Shown here: piece by piece, positions 55,469-64,000 of the stretch
How positions within the stretch are numbered: position 1 is the stretch's first letter
Layout of the letters: every line of letters begins with the position of its first letter
Notes under the pieces: generated by a model
The model's database searches: none
What the model was told of the DNA's origin: nothing
The model's input: the letters and a program-made list of their open reading frames with translations, nothing else
Position numbers and translations under genes: made by a program
Assembly: GCA_964036045.1 (NCBI GenBank)
Contig: OZ038382.1
Coordinates: 117,543,429-117,607,428, forward strand
Direction: 5' to 3'
DNA length: 64,000 nt
Origin: Eutreptiella sp. 'Long Island Sound 2002'
Taxonomy: Eukaryota; Euglenozoa; Euglenophyceae; Eutreptiales; Eutreptiaceae

Positions 55469-56531
55469 GGCTATACCGGAGGCCCCTATGCGGTCCGTGG
55501 CCATGGATGTGTTCGCCATGCCGGAGGTCACCGTGGACGGGGAGACCTACGACTGTGTCATCCTAGCGGTGGATAGGCACAGCGGGTATATCATGGCGGT
55601 CCCTGGCAAGAAGTCCACGAAGAAGGACAAGAAGGACAAGCATGGAGTGGGGCTGCAGGCCAAGACCGTCGCTAATGCCATGATCAGGCATTGGCTGACG
55701 ATTTTTGATGTCCCGGCTGTCATCTGTAGCGATCGGGGCAGTCAGTTTGTGGGGACGTGGTTCAAGACGATGTGCAAGCACATGGGTGTTCGGCACGCCA
55801 AGACCGTGGCGTACCACAGCCGGTCGAATGGCTGAGCTGAGTTGGCCGGGCGGCAGATGTTCGAGAAGTTCCGCCAGCTGCACATCGACGAACCGGGCCG
55901 GAATCAGTATAATTCGCTGTGGAGAGTACTCCAAGCGTATGACGACCTTCCGGGACCCACTGGACTGTCGCCCCATCGCATCCTGTTCCTGCGGGATCGA
56001 GTGTCACGCACTCTCCCGTGGTTGAACCATGGCAAAGTGGCTCGGGATGCGAACGCTATGATGGCTGAGGCGGACGACACGGCGGCCAAGGTGTGCAAGG
56101 CACTTCAGGACGAGCATGACAAGAGGGCCAAGTACTTCAAGCAGGGAAAAGTCCAGAACTATGCTCTCCAAGACACCGTGTGGGTGGAGCGGCACCACAA
56201 GGATGTCCTGTCCAGGCATCGGCAGGCATCTTGGTATGTGCCGGGGGTAATCGTGCGGAAGGTCTGGCAGGACGTGTATGCGGTTCGTGTGGGGGATAAC
56301 AAGATCCTGGACCGCGACGATACCCAGCTTCGTCCCCGAGCACCAGACCCCAGCGGACGTCCCGTCACCTTCGAGTTCATGGCTGGCGATGTGGACTCGG
56401 ACGACCAGGGTGAGGACAACGACTTCACCGCCGAGAAGATCGTGGCGGACACGGTCTGGATGGACTACCTGAAGAAAAAGAACATTTCTTTGGATGTCAA
56501 GGACGTGTTGGTCCATTTGGTTGCGCCGTAG
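55465..56531 (+). pseudogene. Integrase core and C-terminus of element A, chromodomain gutted
   Basis: Continues from 41026. DDE residues: AMDVFAMPEV, CVILAVDRHSGY; VICSDRGSQFVGTW; and Glu in AELAGRQMFEKF directly after a TGA at 55833 that replaces the Arg of SNGRAE. The C-terminal domain (ALQDTVWVERHH, RQASWYVPGVIV) is intact. At the end, FTAEKIVAD is joined straight to TVWMDYLKKKNISL; in B the corresponding parts are separated by ~35 residues that form the chromodomain core (VRWRGYGPSHDTWEP). So A carries an in-frame loss of most of its chromodomain. Confidence 0.88.
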
Positions 56532-56931
56532 CACCGTAATGGATCCCCCTTGGCATTTTTGTTTGTTTCTGTGCTTGGGAGACGGGTGAGGGCGTTCATC
56601 CGGGGACTTTTGGGCCTTGATTGGCCATATACCCCCTTCACTCGATCTCCACGTATATATTTCATCGTGGTATACGTATTTAGATCGATCGACGACGTTT
56701 CTCTATCTTTGATCCCCTTGGTCCATGTTGTAGATCAAGAGGAGACCAGATATGGCGTAGGGCACCGATTATCAGTGTCCTCACCCCTCCCTGGGGGCAT
56801 GGGGGACGCCTACGACGTGTGTGGGGCCTCCATGTGTCCTTGGGACATGGGGGGGGGGTAGGAGCCCATTGGGGTCCTCCCGTCCTCTCTTCAATGACTT
56901 CCGAGCGGTAACAACGCTCTGAGAAGGGGGG
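56532..56931 (+). other. 3' untranslated region of element A with polypurine tract
   Basis: No gene. AGAAGGGGGG at 56922-56931 directly precedes the LTR start TGAAGCCGG and is the expected plus-strand primer. Confidence 0.8.
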
Positions 56932-59203
56932 TGAAGCCGGTTCGGACCCCCGTGGCCATCTTTGGGTCACTTGGGGTTTGTATCTATGTGCCGGCAAGCC
57001 GCCATTGGCTGATATCATACTCTCTCATCCACCCGACCTAACCCGATGTGATAGTGTGAGAGGTTTGGCCATTCCGGCTATGAGCGGCCATATTCAGTAC
57101 CGAGGCGCCGCCAGCTGACATTTATATATCAGAATATCAGGAATCAACAGGGTTTTATTGTCATAATGTTTCTGTAATTTTTCAGCCTTTCGTTCTGATG
57201 GTCAATGTATCGGCGACCGTCAGTTGGCTCGCGCGATTTTGCGTTAACCGATTGGTTAACTGTTATTTCCAGATATTTTGGCGGAAACCCCGATGAAGGG
57301 TCAGATTTCATCAGTAAAGGGTTCGTTGCTTCCGCAATTTTCTAAATATGCACTCGAAATTTTAATCTGAATTTTTCGCGATGTCGAAATCGGATTTTCG
57401 ACTTCGACATCGCCGCACTTGATTTGGTCTTCTTCCAGTGGTCATACTCCTTTCCCTATGCCCGAATCAGGTTTCCCTTATACTTGCCACCCATTTGACT
57501 TGGAGATATAAGGGAAACAAAAGTGAATCGTGGGACCACTTTGAAGAGCCATATCTACGCGCGAGTGTGAGGAAAGAGAATAAGGAAGGTTGGGTTGCAA
57601 GCGCCTTAGTCTCAACTTAATTTAGGAAGCATAAAACGCCTTTGGTGTGTACACATGCCCGATATAGCAAGGGATAATGGTCAAGAGGGTAGAAAGTGAT
57701 ATAGAACTCTTGGACCGTGCAACCGAATATTTTATGGCGCCTTTCGAGTGTACCGCATGAGTGTTGGGGTTGCATAGATACTTTTCTTTGGGTTCCCACG
57801 TATTTTTAACGTGAAGTTATGTCCATGGAGGGGCATGGCATACCATGGTGGGAGCCACTTTTGAGGGTATGTGTTATATGCATGGTATGTGCTTCGATAT
57901 GCTCACGCCCATGTTATATATCTTCGTGTGGCCGAAGAGGTGGGGAGCCACACGTGACAAGGGCTTTGCCCATGTCCCAATTGTGGAATTCAAAGCGCTA
58001 GACTAAGTCTACCGCGTATGTATTGCTCATGGTATGTTGGGCAAAGAGATCCATGAGTGCACTCCCATTTTCATGGGGCATGTAGATATGGGTGGTGAAG
58101 GTATCTCCATGCGCCCGATTGGGGATCCAAGTGGGGGCATTGTTCGCAAATGGTGCCAATCATTTGTGTATTGAACCATGAGCGGATATCATGGGTGAGC
58201 ATAGAGATATACTATCATGACAACTTTATATTTGGACATATTTTTCATGTTTTTGACCTCATTTTATGCTCATTTTTGTGTTTTATGTGCCCAACTGGTC
58301 GGCTAACAGTAAAGTGCCTAGAGATCCGTGAACTATGGTATGTTGCTTATATGTTGGCATATGCTTCGGTGTTGTACCTCACCATATGCCAGATCACGTG
58401 GTCACTTTGGCTTGGCACACGAGGCCTCACAAAATTAGATCTCATATTCATGAGTTGACTTGTGAAGCATGTCATGTACATAACCGGAAGGGTTTCGGAG
58501 CCAACGATGGGATATTCTTGGGCATGGATCTTTGGTCTATATCACCCTTGTATGCTACTTTCCGGTTTGACACATGCATGGAGCATTTGGGTAATTGCCG
58601 TATGCATTTTTGAGTATATTATTGAATATTGAGCACTATGGTGTGTTTTGCCTGATTTTGTTAGGTAGTGAGGTCATCTTCATGGGGCAGTTCTCCAAGC
58701 CCATTCGACTCCAAGTCCAACCAAGGTTATGTCAGGGTAGGGCATGGTCCTCAGTGCCACTCTAGGCCATGACACCCGACCTCCCCTATTGGGCTAGGAT
58801 TTAGAGGCTTGGGAGTGAACACATTTTTGGGGTCTGTGTATTGACTTGTGACACATGGCATTCCGCCATCTCATTTGACCTGGTTTCAGGGCAATATGTT
58901 GGTGAGTCAAGGGAAGGTCTTGAGTCCGGGGAATGAGGGGTTTATGGCTGTGAATGTATAGGTTTACCTCTTTCCCCAACTTTGCTTTATTTGTGTTCAT
59001 ATGCCAATTTCAGGGCTTTCTTCCTTCATGCAATTCTTGTACATGCCCGCCACCGTGGTACGACCGGTGTGCTGAACGGAAGCCCGCAGTGTGGATTGGA
59101 TTATTGCTGGATTTGTGGGATCTGGTTGCTGTTCAGGGTTGAAGGAGGATTGTATTTTATTTTCTATATTTTTGGATTTGGAACCCTGGATTTTGATAAA
59201 TGC
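56932..59203 (+). repeat. LTR shared by elements A (3') and C (5')
   Basis: Direct copy of 31774-34042. From ~57833 to the end the two are nearly identical, but about 57330-57620 is strongly diverged from the 5' copy and in places reads more like the B LTR (for example the GATGTCGAAATCGGATTTTC palindrome and CTTTCCCTATGCCCGAATCA). It is preceded by a polypurine tract and followed by gag, so it ends one element and starts the next. TATA-like box at 57121-57128. Confidence 0.85.
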
Positions 59204-59820
59204 AATCGTTGATCAGGAGCAAATCGGCAGGGGTTACAGGCGGAAGGAACACAGCAGGGGCCGGTCCTGGTAGGGACCTTCTTTACTGGACCGCACTCCA
59301 TGGAGGAGAGGGATGTACGGGGAGTGTACTCACACCCCCCGGCCACAGGTGGTATCCGTCTCGGTGGAATGGTGGCTGGTGACGTCGGACACGCCATCAG
59401 GATTGACGACCTCAGGGGAATCAAGATCCCCTACTATGATGCCAACCCCTCCAACCTGGACGACTTCATCCTGGATTGGGAGGACTTCGCCGAGGAGGTC
59501 GTCCGCGAGATGCGGGGAGCGCCGCGAAACAAGTGGGTATGTCGGACATTCCCACACCGGCTGGCGCAGGACCTGAAGGAGGAGCTGCGGGATCAGATCC
59601 GGGAAGGATTGATCCGTACGGAGCAGGCCTGCCTCCAGTGGTTGGAGGATGAGGAGCGGGTGGACGCTCCGAACCAGAAGCTGGAGAACTTGTGGTCCAT
59701 CCCGCTGCAGCTGGACCGCGGTGACTTGCGGGTCCGGGAGTGGAACCGGTACCTGCGGAAGTACCGACGGAGCTTCAAGCTGGTTGAGGACTGGAACGAG
59801 TCCAGCGAGATCCGTCACTT
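59204..59820 (+). pseudogene. Gag of element C, 5' part (internal deletion)
   Basis: The leader matches A up to 59285, then joins sequence matching A from 35602: a 1,478-bp deletion relative to A (34124-35601) that removes the gag N-terminus and coiled coil. The remaining capsid-like part (MEERDVRGVYSHPP, LRGIKIPYYDANPSNLDDFI, CLQWLEDEERV, SSEIRHLF) stays open from 59300 until LINE-2. Confidence 0.85.
59804..59820 (+). repeat. Left target-site duplication of LINE-2
   Basis: AGCGAGATCCGTCACTT matches 61255-61271 exactly (17/17). Both copies are element C gag sequence. The first A of the right copy could belong to the A-tail, making the duplication 16 bp. Confidence 0.93.
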
Positions 59821-59891
59821 ATTCCGGAATAATGCGGCTGAGAAGAATCGGCAGGAGGAAATTCAGATGAGCATTTGCTGTTTTTGAAGGT

Positions 59892-60500
59892 TTGAATGCG
59901 CATTCTTGCAACGTCACTGCATCAGTTTCACCTCTACAGTCATCAGGGGGCTCAGAATTCTGGGCCTTACACTTGAAATTACATCATCTGCAAACACACC
60001 CAAACCCTAACCCACTGCAATTTGTCCTCTGCGACAATGCGAATGTGGTAGATTGCTACAGGCTTGCCAAACACCCAGACTTCAATTTATTTCAAAAGCA
60101 TCCTTCAGGACACTGGATCAAGTCATTCAGGTCAGCCATTGTGCAGCTTTCTGCTCAGGGTGTGCGAGTAGAGGTAAGATGGATCAAGGCCCACACAGGA
60201 TTCAAAGGAAATGAAATTGCGGACACTTTTGCCGAATGGGCGAGTTTTGCAATTTTACCAACCTCACTGATCCTTCCACCACCCCAAAAAGGAAGCATCA
60301 CATGGCAAGGCATGCCTGTCCTTGGTAAACTTACACAAAAATCATACAGTCATCTCCTCCCCAAGCACATGCACACAGACATCAAGCTGCCCGAGAGCTA
60401 TGACTGGTTTCAATCTACTTCCTGGTTCTGGAGTTTGCCATTCAAATGGTCTGCGGGTATATTCTGCACTAAGGGATACAACCCACATTTCAGAATTTAA
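59892..60500 (+). pseudogene. LINE-2 RNase H domain (5'-truncated)
   Basis: The open frame starts inside RNase H: LQSSGGSEFWALHLKLHHL (Glu), QFVLCDNANVVDCYRL (Asp), VEVRWIKAHTGFKGNEIADTFAEWA (His and last Asp). The first catalytic Asp is lost with the 5' truncation. The frame continues to FWSLPFKWSAGIFCTKG, matching LINE-1 FKGLPFKWSSGNF, and stops at 60500 just before the zinc motif, which is in frame with the next ORF. Confidence 0.85.
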
Positions 60501-61166
60501 AAACACCCCTGTCCAGCCTGCACACACCCTCACCTCATGGACCCAATATCTGTCACAGCTCTGTGCACTAAGGCAGCTCACCTCCAGCACGAATTTATTC
60601 ACGCATGGCCAGCACCATTCCAGGCCTTGGTGTCAGAATGGTGGCATACGGCCCCCTCAGCCAGACACAAACGCAATTTCATCAGAACACTTCTTCCAAT
60701 CCCACTATATAATCATCTATTTTCCCGCATGGGCCTAACAAAAAAATCATTCAACAGCCAGTTGAGGGCAGCTTTGAAAGAAAGGAGAGACAAGACAACA
60801 AAGGCAGTCAAAGCAGCCAAGGATTGGCTGATTGAAAACCCATTATGCTTCCCACTCTCTCCTGCAGTCAGCCTGAATTTATGGAGTATGACAGGTTCAC
60901 CAATGGGCACATCCCTTTCTTCCGCCCCAAAGCGAAAGCCACAGTACCATGAACCTGAACCCCTGCCCTCGAAGGTCACACATAAAGCAGCTACCAGGAC
61001 ACCAAAGAGGGGCAAAAAAACACCACACAGGCCACTAATTCAGCCTGCCATGCGCCCACAATCATTGCGACCACCTCAACCATTCTTCTCTCCTTCCCTC
61101 TGGGATTTTTTTCAGCTCAGGCCACCTCCAGAACCACCTCCAAGTGGGGTTACTGTACATACTTAA
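60501..61166 (+). pseudogene. LINE-2 zinc motif and C-terminal tail
   Basis: Starting at KHPCPACTHPHLMD, the C-x2-C-x14-C-x4-H motif spans 60510-60581, then NFIRTLLPIPLYNHLFSRMG, a basic helix-rich region (LKERRDKTTKAVKAAKDWL), SKVTHKAATRTPKRGKK and a Pro-rich end with SLWDFFQLRPPPEPPP. This stretch is open for over 200 codons, whereas LINE-1 has two or three frameshifts across the same region. Confidence 0.8.
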
Positions 61167-61254
61167 ATGTACATACGGTAATGACGGTGTGACATGCACA
61201 ATGGAACAATGATGATGACGTTATGGGTGGCGGCCAATGCCGTGGGAAACAAAA

Positions 61255-61271
61255 AGCGAGATCCGTCACTT
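61255..61271 (+). repeat. Right target-site duplication of LINE-2
   Basis: Exact copy of 59804-59820; gag of element C continues from here. Confidence 0.93.
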
Positions 61272-62283
61272 GCTGAAGGATGTCCTCCCCGGCCACTGGA
61301 AGAGGAGAGTGGCGGACGAGGAAAAGAAGAGAGCGACGAAGCGCGTGGCGGTGAGGATCATGGCGGCGGAGGATACCCATGCGGGTATCATGGAGTTCTT
61401 CAGGAGGAACCTGGGCGACCCCAACCGGATGTTGGGACTGAAGAACGCCATGTACGTGGAGGTATTTGGAGACTCCATGGGGCAAAGGTTGCTGCGCCTC
61501 AACAACGTGGAGTGGAGGCGCTGGGAGCCGCTGAGGATGCAGGTCATTTTCGCCCGCATGAGCCTAGACGAGATCGTGAAGTACATCACGGTGGAGTTGA
61601 AGCTCAATGCGAAGAACGAGGCCCACGTGCAGGATCGACATGGTCATGGACAACGAGGCCACCGAGAAGACCGCCATCATCGGGAGATCCAGGAGGACAC
61701 GGCCAACTCCGCGGAGAATGGTAGTGGAAGTGACCAAGACCACTGGCCCTGGTCTCAGGAGGATCACGAGGAGGCCCATTTCTTCGCGTTTGTGGCGCAG
61801 AACGTGAGGGACCATGGGCAGGATCGGTCCAGATGGAGCCGGGTGGGACCCGAGAAGGGCAATGAGGCAAGGAGGATCGGGAACCCACCGCTCTCGTTCC
61901 GAGAGTACAGGTCTCAGCACGACGGGTGCTGGGTCTGTTATGGCAAGGGAAACAACCATGCACACGACCACCGTCAGTGCAAGGTGTATGAGGCGGACAA
62001 GAAGGCCTACTTCGCTGCTCACCCCGAGAAGAAGCCCAAGGAGCAGCGGATTTCCGATTGGAAGGCGAAGGGCGGAGACGGGGCAAAAGGCCAAGGCAAA
62101 GGCCAAGGAAAAGGCGGAGGAGGAGGCTATGGTGGTGGACCTGGCCAAGACCGACGAGTGAGGTCGATCGAGGAGGTGGCTGAGGACATGTTGAGGACGT
62201 TGGAGGAACTCAAAGCCCAGCAACGTGGTGGACAAAGTCCTGGCGGATCGCAGCCGGAAGGGGCTGCGGGAAGCCAAGTCTAG
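61272..62283 (+). pseudogene. Gag of element C, 3' part
   Basis: An open frame to 62283 continues the capsid end (RHLLKDVLPGHWKRRVADEE, NRMLGLKNAMYVEVFGDSM, FARMSLDEIVKYITVELKL), the CCHC knuckle (CWVCYGKG to HDHRQC) and a Gly-rich basic tail ending near RSIEEVAEDMLRTLEELKAQ. There are no frameshifts, unlike A. With LINE-2 and the deletion removed it would still lack the gag N-terminus. Confidence 0.85.
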
Positions 62284-62364
62284 AGGAGCCCCCACGGGAG
62301 TGGGACCTCGGAGGTCTCTCCTCCGAAAATCAGTGGAATCCCAGAGAAAGCGAAGGCACATCGA

Positions 62365-63530
62365 GTGCCGAAGAAGCCTCCAGAAGAGCCAAAACTACTG
62401 AGTTTCGCCACTCCCAACCCCTGGAGCGCCCTGCCAAGGGAACAACATGTCGGTACGGGACATGGCAAGAAGGAAGGAGCGACCAGGGAGAGCCCCGTGG
62501 ACGGGCAGGACCAACCCAAGATCTACACCATCCGTGACCATACCCTTGAAGTCCTGATGCACCCGGACGTGCTAGAGTTGCATGCCGTGAGAGTCCTCCA
62601 TACACCTCATGGCGACGAGCGGCAGTTGCACTTGAAAGTGCGAGTACGGTGTGGACGAGAGGAGGAGGTGGTGGATGTGTTGGTGGATACAGGTGCCCAG
62701 GTGAGCCTGGTCCGGAGAGGGTTATTCAAGGAGGAATTCCTGCAGCCCAGCCGGAGACCGGTCCGCCTGAAGGTTGCCAACGGAGAGATTATGGGTGGTG
62801 GCACCCATGAGACCACTATCAGTATGGAATTCTGGGAGCATGAGCGCTTGAACCGCCCTGATTTGGCGAAGAGAAGCACTCTATCCGGGAAATTCTATGT
62901 GGCCGACATCACAGATTGGGATATGATCATGGGGTATGACTTCATGGTGGCAAATGCCATTGGAGCCCTTCCCGATCGTGCAACGCTGGTCCGGGAGGAT
63001 GATGAATGCCTCACATGGCTGTCCACGGACTATGCATGCGGATCATCCCAATGGAATGCTGAGGAAGAGGATCGAATCGTCCAAGCGGTGCAAGCTGTGG
63101 GTGCCAAGTCCAGAGGAGACCGCGGAGTTCAGTTCACGGAGTATGGAATGGCGCCGCAGGTGTATGCCAGGATGATCCAGACGCTGGGGGCGGAAGCGCC
63201 CGAGACGGACGTCTTTGCTTCCCGGGATGCCCCACTTCTGAGGAAGTGTAGGCGGCACTGGCATCGAGGAGACTCAGCCTGGCACCGGCATTGGGGTTTG
63301 AAGGAGTGGGGACCCATGTGTTGGCATGGCTCCCTGGACAATACCAGACGTACGGTGGAGAATATCATCGCGGATAGGGTGAAGGGGATCCTGGTCATAA
63401 CCGGCATAGGATCCACCCCATGTCCGCTGGAGGGTCTCAAGTCGACGCTGGACTCCATCACCCTGAACGAGATGTCATTCGGGCCAGAGGAGGAGTTGTT
63501 CATCGACGCCAAGGGTGTATCAATGCCCTG
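62365..63530 (+). pseudogene. Protease and Dam-like domain of element C (truncated)
   Basis: The frame matches A 37224-38389: protease (VVDVLVDTGAQVSLV; ITDWDMIMGYDFMV) and the Dam/DIRS-like domain (TEYGMAPQVYARM, ETDVFASRDAPLL, DSAWHRHWG, GILVITGIGS). Similarity ends at SVSMP/GVSMP, followed by a TGA at 63529 where unrelated sequence begins. Protease active-site residues are intact. Confidence 0.85.
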
Positions 63531-64000
63531 AAAGTGCTGCCCTGGGTCGTTGATGGTGCCGGAGGGCTCGGGGCCGGCAAGACCAGTGGGGCAGGCACGC
63601 GAGGAGTCGACCTGAACGCTGCTATTGGGGGTAGAACCGGAGACTCGGACACCAACGGAGGCAAGAGGAGCAACAACTGAAGCAAGATCCATGTTGAGTG
63701 TTATCCGGCAGAAAATCCCAGTCTATGAAGAAAATTGATGCGGATTATTCTAAATACATCTGAGTGTCCAAAACTGTCTGAAAAGATTTATATAAATCCA
63801 ATTATGAAAAATGTTTGGCCGATCTGGCCCGCGAGCGCGCGTCAGCGGCGAATGGCGATTCCAGCTAAATGATCGGAACGCGGCGGATTTACGGAGCATG
63901 GACCGCGGAATCAGATCCGGCATATCAGAAATATATAGGTCTGATCCTGAGACTGAGCTGCGAGGCGGCGATTCCGCCGAAGCAAAGAAAATGATCAAAA
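63531..64000. other. Unassigned sequence right of element C
   Basis: No supported gene. A short frame on the plus strand to 63680 is Gly-rich and unrecognised. The last ~300 bases are AT-rich then GC-mixed with no repeat recognised elsewhere in the window. The abrupt end of element C here marks a deletion or another insertion. Confidence 0.4.

Larger units (their letters stand above)
31774..59203 (+). mobile_element. Element A: Ty3/gypsy chromovirus, interrupted by element B
   Basis: 5' LTR at 31774, gag, protease, Dam-like domain, RT, RNase H and the integrase zinc finger run up to 41026. The integrase core and C-terminus resume at 55465 after element B. A polypurine tract (56922-56931) directly precedes the next LTR copy (56932). 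Frame breaks: ~36290 and ~36908 in gag, ~39432 and ~39750 in RT, TGA at 55833 in integrase. Removing B and one ATAC restores the integrase frame. The 3' LTR also serves as the 5' LTR of element C, so A and C form a tandem pair. No flanking duplication can be tested because the right end of the pair is missing. Confidence 0.9.
59821..61254 (+). mobile_element. LINE-2: 5'-truncated LINE in gag of element C
   Basis: A 1,434-bp insertion with a 17-bp duplication, ending in AAAAA. It carries only the RNase H domain, zinc motif and C-terminal tail. Protein-level similarity to LINE-1 (RNase H, C-x2-C-x14-C-x4-H, LLPIPLYNHL, WDFFQL) places it in the same or a sister family, but nucleotide composition is quite different: LINE-2 is AT-richer and lacks long C-runs. 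The first ~70 bases are not recognisable as LINE-1-like protein. Confidence 0.9.
56932..63530 (+). mobile_element. Element C: truncated Ty3/gypsy in tandem with A, interrupted by LINE-2
   Basis: LTR, gag lacking its N-terminal half, and protease/Dam-like frame, all closely similar to element A. Similarity to A stops at 63530, in the linker after the Dam-like domain, so RT, integrase and the 3' LTR are absent or beyond the window. LINE-2 interrupts gag at 59820/59821. In two places C keeps the better reading frame: gag around A's 36290 and 36908 is open in C. C is therefore useful for seeing where A was broken. Confidence 0.88.

Overview
This window is repeat-dominated eukaryotic DNA. I find no convincing host gene, rRNA, tRNA or CRISPR array; every coding region I can support belongs to a retrotransposon. 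The organism is uncertain. Chromodomain Ty3/gypsy elements, a long LINE, kilobase-sized LTRs and a GC-rich satellite fit a large repeat-rich genome, and my guess is an alga or other photosynthetic protist (charophyte-like green alga, or an alveolate). That is a hunch from element type, not something the sequence proves.

Layout. 1-3412: a decayed Ty3/gypsy element (element F, minus strand; gag, protease, pieces of RT/RNase H). 3413-7572: non-coding, with a 30-bp minisatellite. 7590-16059: a full-length but decayed non-LTR retrotransposon (LINE-1) bounded by a perfect 17-bp target-site duplication (TSD). In order it encodes an unknown ORF1 protein, an AlkB-like 2-oxoglutarate/Fe(II) dioxygenase domain, an APE-type endonuclease, RT, RNase H and a C-terminal zinc-binding motif. 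18794-22265: a decayed chromodomain gypsy element (D, minus strand). 22895-25280: old diverged tandem repeats. 25280-31340: a GC-rich satellite of two alternating ~210-bp monomers. 31774-59203: gypsy element A. 56932-63530: gypsy element C, which shares an LTR with A. The last 470 bases are unassigned.

Nesting. Element A is split inside its integrase by element B (41027-55464, 3.03-kb LTRs, 4-bp TSD ATAC). B is split between its protease-side region and RT by a 951-bp GC-rich retroposon-like insert flanked by 34-bp duplications. That insert carries sequence related to the satellite and to the 31341-31773 block. Element C has lost the N-terminal half of gag and is split by a 5'-truncated LINE (LINE-2, 59821-61254, 17-bp TSD) related to LINE-1.

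Function. A, B and C share one architecture: gag with a CCHC knuckle, protease, a Dam/DIRS-like domain, RT (FVDD/FLDD), RNase H, H2C2-DDE integrase, chromodomain. Only B retains a long intact pol (47726-50960), but its gag is almost gone. The most unusual items are the AlkB-like domain carried by LINE-1, the Dam/DIRS-like domain between protease and RT in several gypsy elements, and the apparent link between a mobile GC-rich retroposon and the large satellite array.
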